In this document: positions 33,362-34,932 of the stretch, in pieces
How the letters are laid out: each line of letters begins with the position of its first letter
Numbering within the stretch: the stretch's first letter is position 1
Assembly: GCF_041625495.1 (NCBI RefSeq)
Contig: NZ_JBFJTH010000020.1
Coordinates: 1-34,932, forward strand
Length of the DNA: 34,932 nt
Direction: 5' to 3'
Source of the DNA: Litorivivens sp041625495
GTDB lineage: Bacteria; Pseudomonadota; Gammaproteobacteria; Pseudomonadales; Spongiibacteraceae
The notes under the pieces: model-generated
Databases searched by the model: none
Told to the model about the DNA's origin: nothing
What the model saw: only the letters and a program-made list of their open reading frames with translations
Translations under genes and position numbers: made by a program

Positions 33362-33698
33362 ATGACAGAAAAACACGCCACCAATGATGCTGGCATTCCT
33401 GTAGAAGGCGATGAACGCTCCCTGACAGTGGGCACTGATGGCCCAATCGTGCTACAAGATCACTACCTGATCGAACGCTGCGCTCTGCCTATAGCAACCG
33501 TGAGGACGACGATAACCTCAATCAACCACGCGCCGATCCGCGAGGGGATGGACGATGCCCAGCGTGAGCACTTGGTCAACAATGTGCTGGGACACTCACG
33601 TAAAGAACGAAGTAAGTCAGCCCGTACTTCAACGAGCTTTTGAATACTGGAAAGAGATCAAAGCTAAGCCTATAGCGCGTCAGACGCCTAGCGTCTGA
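33362..33698 (+). pseudogene. Decayed catalase remnant (internal deletion and frameshifts)
   Basis: The plus strand begins like a small-subunit heme catalase: after the ATG come ATNDAGIPVEGDERSLTVG and DGPIVLQDHYLIE, the family N-terminus. The heme-binding core, several hundred residues, is missing. C-terminal pieces then follow in three frames: SAYSNREDDDNLNQPRA (from 33484), MDDAQREHLVNNVLGH (back in the first frame), and VKNEVSQPVLQRAFEYWKEI (from 33600). The last shift fits a four-base insertion, TCAC, next to CAC at 33593-33599. A TGA at 33696-33698 ends the last frame. The first frame alone stays open for 93 codons and keeps a ribosome site (GGAG before the ATG), so a short chimeric peptide could still be made. 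It cannot be an active catalase. Confidence 0.85.
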
Positions 33699-33701
33699 CG
33701 C
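33677..33701. terminator. 11-bp perfect hairpin after the catalase remnant
   Basis: GCGTCAGACGC and GCGTCTGACGC pair perfectly around the triloop CTA. It is the longest perfect stem seen in the window. No T-run follows on either strand. It lies seven bases from the aldolase stop codon and contains the stop of the catalase remnant, so it probably ends transcription from both sides. Confidence 0.6.
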
Positions 33702-33707
33702 AACCAC

Positions 33708-34736
33708 TTACAGCTTGCCTTGCTCCTTGGCCATATCCAGCGCCAAGTCTTCGATCATATCTTCCTGACCGCCAACGGTGCGACGACGACCCAGTTCCAC
33801 CAGAATATCGCGAGACGATACGCCGTACTTCTTGCTGGCGCGTTGGGCAAACAGCAGGAAAGAAGAGTACACACCGGCATAACCCAGTACCAGCGCGTCG
33901 CGGTCAATACGGATCGGTTGATCCATAATCGGCGTAACGATTTCTTCGGCCACATCCATGATTTTGTAGAGGTCAATGCCGTGTTGCACGCCCATGCGAT
34001 CAGCGACGGCGGTAAACACCTCCAATGGTGTGTTACCGGCCCCGGCACCCAGACCCGCAACGGAACCGTCGATACGGTTGGCACCGTGCTCAACCGCCAC
34101 AAGCGAGTTCCACACACCCAGGCTCAAGTTGTGGTGAGCGTGAAAGCCCAACTCGGTTTCCGGTTTGAGTTCTTTGCGCAACAGGCTGATACGCGCAGCC
34201 ACATCGTCTGGCAGCATAAAACCTGCAGAGTCGGTGCAGTAGATGCAGTTTGCGCCATAGCTTTCCATCAGCTTGGCCTGCTCCAGAATTTCTTCCGGCT
34301 CGATCATATGCGCCATCATCAAAAAGCCAACCGTATCCAGCCCCATCTCCGAGGCCATTTGGATGTGCTGTTCAGATACATCCGCTTCAGTGCAATGCGT
34401 GGCTACCCGAATGGTGGTTACACCGCAATCAACTGCCATCTTCAGGTGATCTACAGTTCCAATCCCGGGCAGCAGCAGCGCTGAAATTTTCGCTTTTTTA
34501 ACCGCACCGCAAACTGCCTTCAGGTATTCCTCGTCGCTGTGCGCAGGAAAGCCGTAATTCACCGACGCGCCGCCAAGGCCGTCGCCGTGGGTCACTTCGA
34601 TCATCGGCATACCGGCGTCATCAAGGCCCTTGGCCACGGCTACCATTTCGTCGAGGCTGATCTTGTGCTGCTTGGCGTGCATACCATCGCGAAGACACAT
34701 ATCGTGCAGGGTGACTTTTTTACCTTTCAAATCCAT
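33708..34736 (-). CDS. 4-hydroxy-2-oxovalerate aldolase (BphI/DmpG/HsaF family)
   Basis: The 342-residue divalent-metal aldolase cleaves 4-hydroxy-2-oxoacids to pyruvate and an aldehyde at the end of aromatic or steroid ring meta-cleavage pathways. The class II signature is HDMCLRDGMHAKQH with R16, D17 and H20. Metal ligands H199 and H201 are in GFHAHHNLSLG. VAGLGAGAGNTPLEV follows, and the C-terminal helical domain, which docks the dehydrogenase, is intact. The ATG at 34736 has AGAGG nine bases upstream. The acylating acetaldehyde dehydrogenase gene ends 15 bases upstream, matching the channelling complex. Orthologues in phenol, biphenyl and cholesterol pathways cannot be told apart from this sequence alone. 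Confidence 0.95.
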   Translation of the reverse strand: MDLKGKKVTLHDMCLRDGMHAKQHKISLDEMVAVAKGLDDAGMPMIEVTHGDGLGGASVNYGFPAHSDEEYLKAVCGAVKKAKISALLLPGIGTVDHLKMAVDCGVTTIRVATHCTEADVSEQHIQMASEMGLDTVGFLMMAHMIEPEEILEQAKLMESYGANCIYCTDSAGFMLPDDVAARISLLRKELKPETELGFHAHHNLSLGVWNSLVAVEHGANRIDGSVAGLGAGAGNTPLEVFTAVADRMGVQHGIDLYKIMDVAEEIVTPIMDQPIRIDRDALVLGYAGVYSSFLLFAQRASKKYGVSSRDILVELGRRRTVGGQEDMIEDLALDMAKEQGKL

Positions 34737-34751
34737 GCTGCAAATCCTCTC

Positions 34752-34932
34752 TTAAGCGGCAACCGGCTTGGGCTCGAAACGGCCAGCCTGAATTTCCTGA
34801 GCGTACATTTCTGCTGTGCGCAGTCCGGCGGCGGTCATGATATCCAGATTGCCCGCATACTTGGGCAGGAAGTCACCCAGGCCTTCTACTTCCATAAAAA
34901 TGGACACGCGCTTGCCGTCGAATACCGGGCCA
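34752..34932 (-). CDS. Acetaldehyde dehydrogenase (acylating), C-terminal fragment
   Basis: The last 59 codons of the partner of the aldolase are present; the gene continues past base 34932. The translation contains GKRVSIFMEVEGLGDFLPKY and AGNLDIMTAAGLRTAEMYAQ, matching the C-terminus of the BphJ/DmpF/HsaG family. It ends EPKPVAA with TAA at 34752-34754. The enzyme oxidises the aldehyde released by the aldolase to acetyl-CoA (or propionyl-CoA) with NAD and CoA, receiving it through a protein tunnel. A hydratase would be expected further upstream, outside the window. Confidence 0.9.
   Translation of the reverse strand, partial: GPVFDGKRVSIFMEVEGLGDFLPKYAGNLDIMTAAGLRTAEMYAQEIQAGRFEPKPVAA

Noticed and set aside
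33720..34484. A 254-codon open frame on the plus strand opposite the aldolase gene.
   Set aside because: It is fully antisense to a strongly conserved enzyme with all active-site residues; its translation is His/Gln/Arg-rich and resembles no family.
1..34932. CRISPR arrays, insertion sequences, attachment sites, tRNA or rRNA genes.
   Set aside because: No regularly spaced repeats, transposase or integrase frames, or cloverleaf structures were recognised on reading both strands.

Overview
The window reads as a stretch of chromosome from a free-living, aerobic gammaproteobacterium with mid-range G+C. Outer-membrane lipoproteins, a large TonB-dependent receptor, a homodimeric-type pyruvate dehydrogenase E1, AcnA, DUF2789 and the tusA-perM / bepA neighbourhood all fit that group. 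The sterol-desaturase-like enzyme, the TonB receptor and a meta-cleavage aldolase/dehydrogenase pair suggest a marine lipid or aromatic degrader of the Spongiibacteraceae/Cellvibrionales kind. That placement is inference only. No tRNA, rRNA, CRISPR array, insertion sequence or phage gene was seen.

Layout: 1-2380 holds the start of aceE and its unusually structured upstream region, with two related 17-bp palindromes, a promoter and competing hairpins. 2381-6555 is a minus-strand run tusA-perM-M16 lipoprotein peptidase. bepA (an M48 periplasmic protease/chaperone) is transcribed away from it. nadA and a DUF1800-DUF1501 export pair follow on the minus strand. 13325-14425 is a marC-thioesterase pair that runs tail-to-tail into a fatty-acid-hydroxylase/sterol-desaturase gene. 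15471-16807 is an M23 peptidase-bactofilin pair with a 97-nt coding overlap, which looks like a cell-shape module. Next come a TonB receptor with a clear terminator and a small Asp-rich outer-membrane barrel.

20219-26451 begins with an iron alcohol dehydrogenase (minus strand), then a same-strand series of small genes: DUF2789, alpha/beta hydrolase, methyltransferase, VOC protein, PaaI thioesterase, a polytopic membrane protein and a coiled-coil protein. A DUF411 metal-binding lipoprotein diverges from the DEAD-box helicase deaD. deaD converges on acnA. acnA diverges from a METTL25-like methyltransferase.

Two results deserve most attention. (1) 33027-33698 looks almost empty of genes but contains the decayed remains of a Cu/Zn superoxide dismutase (minus strand) and a catalase (plus strand), lying head to head: an antioxidant pair that has been deleted and frameshifted. 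(2) The aceE upstream region carries two copies of an ATGTA-N7-TACAT palindrome. One resembles the HexR operator as I recall it, and the other covers the -10 box of the best promoter. Just downstream are overlapping alternative hairpins that look like an attenuator. The window closes with a 4-hydroxy-2-oxovalerate aldolase / acetaldehyde dehydrogenase pair that feeds acetyl-CoA and pyruvate from ring cleavage into central metabolism.
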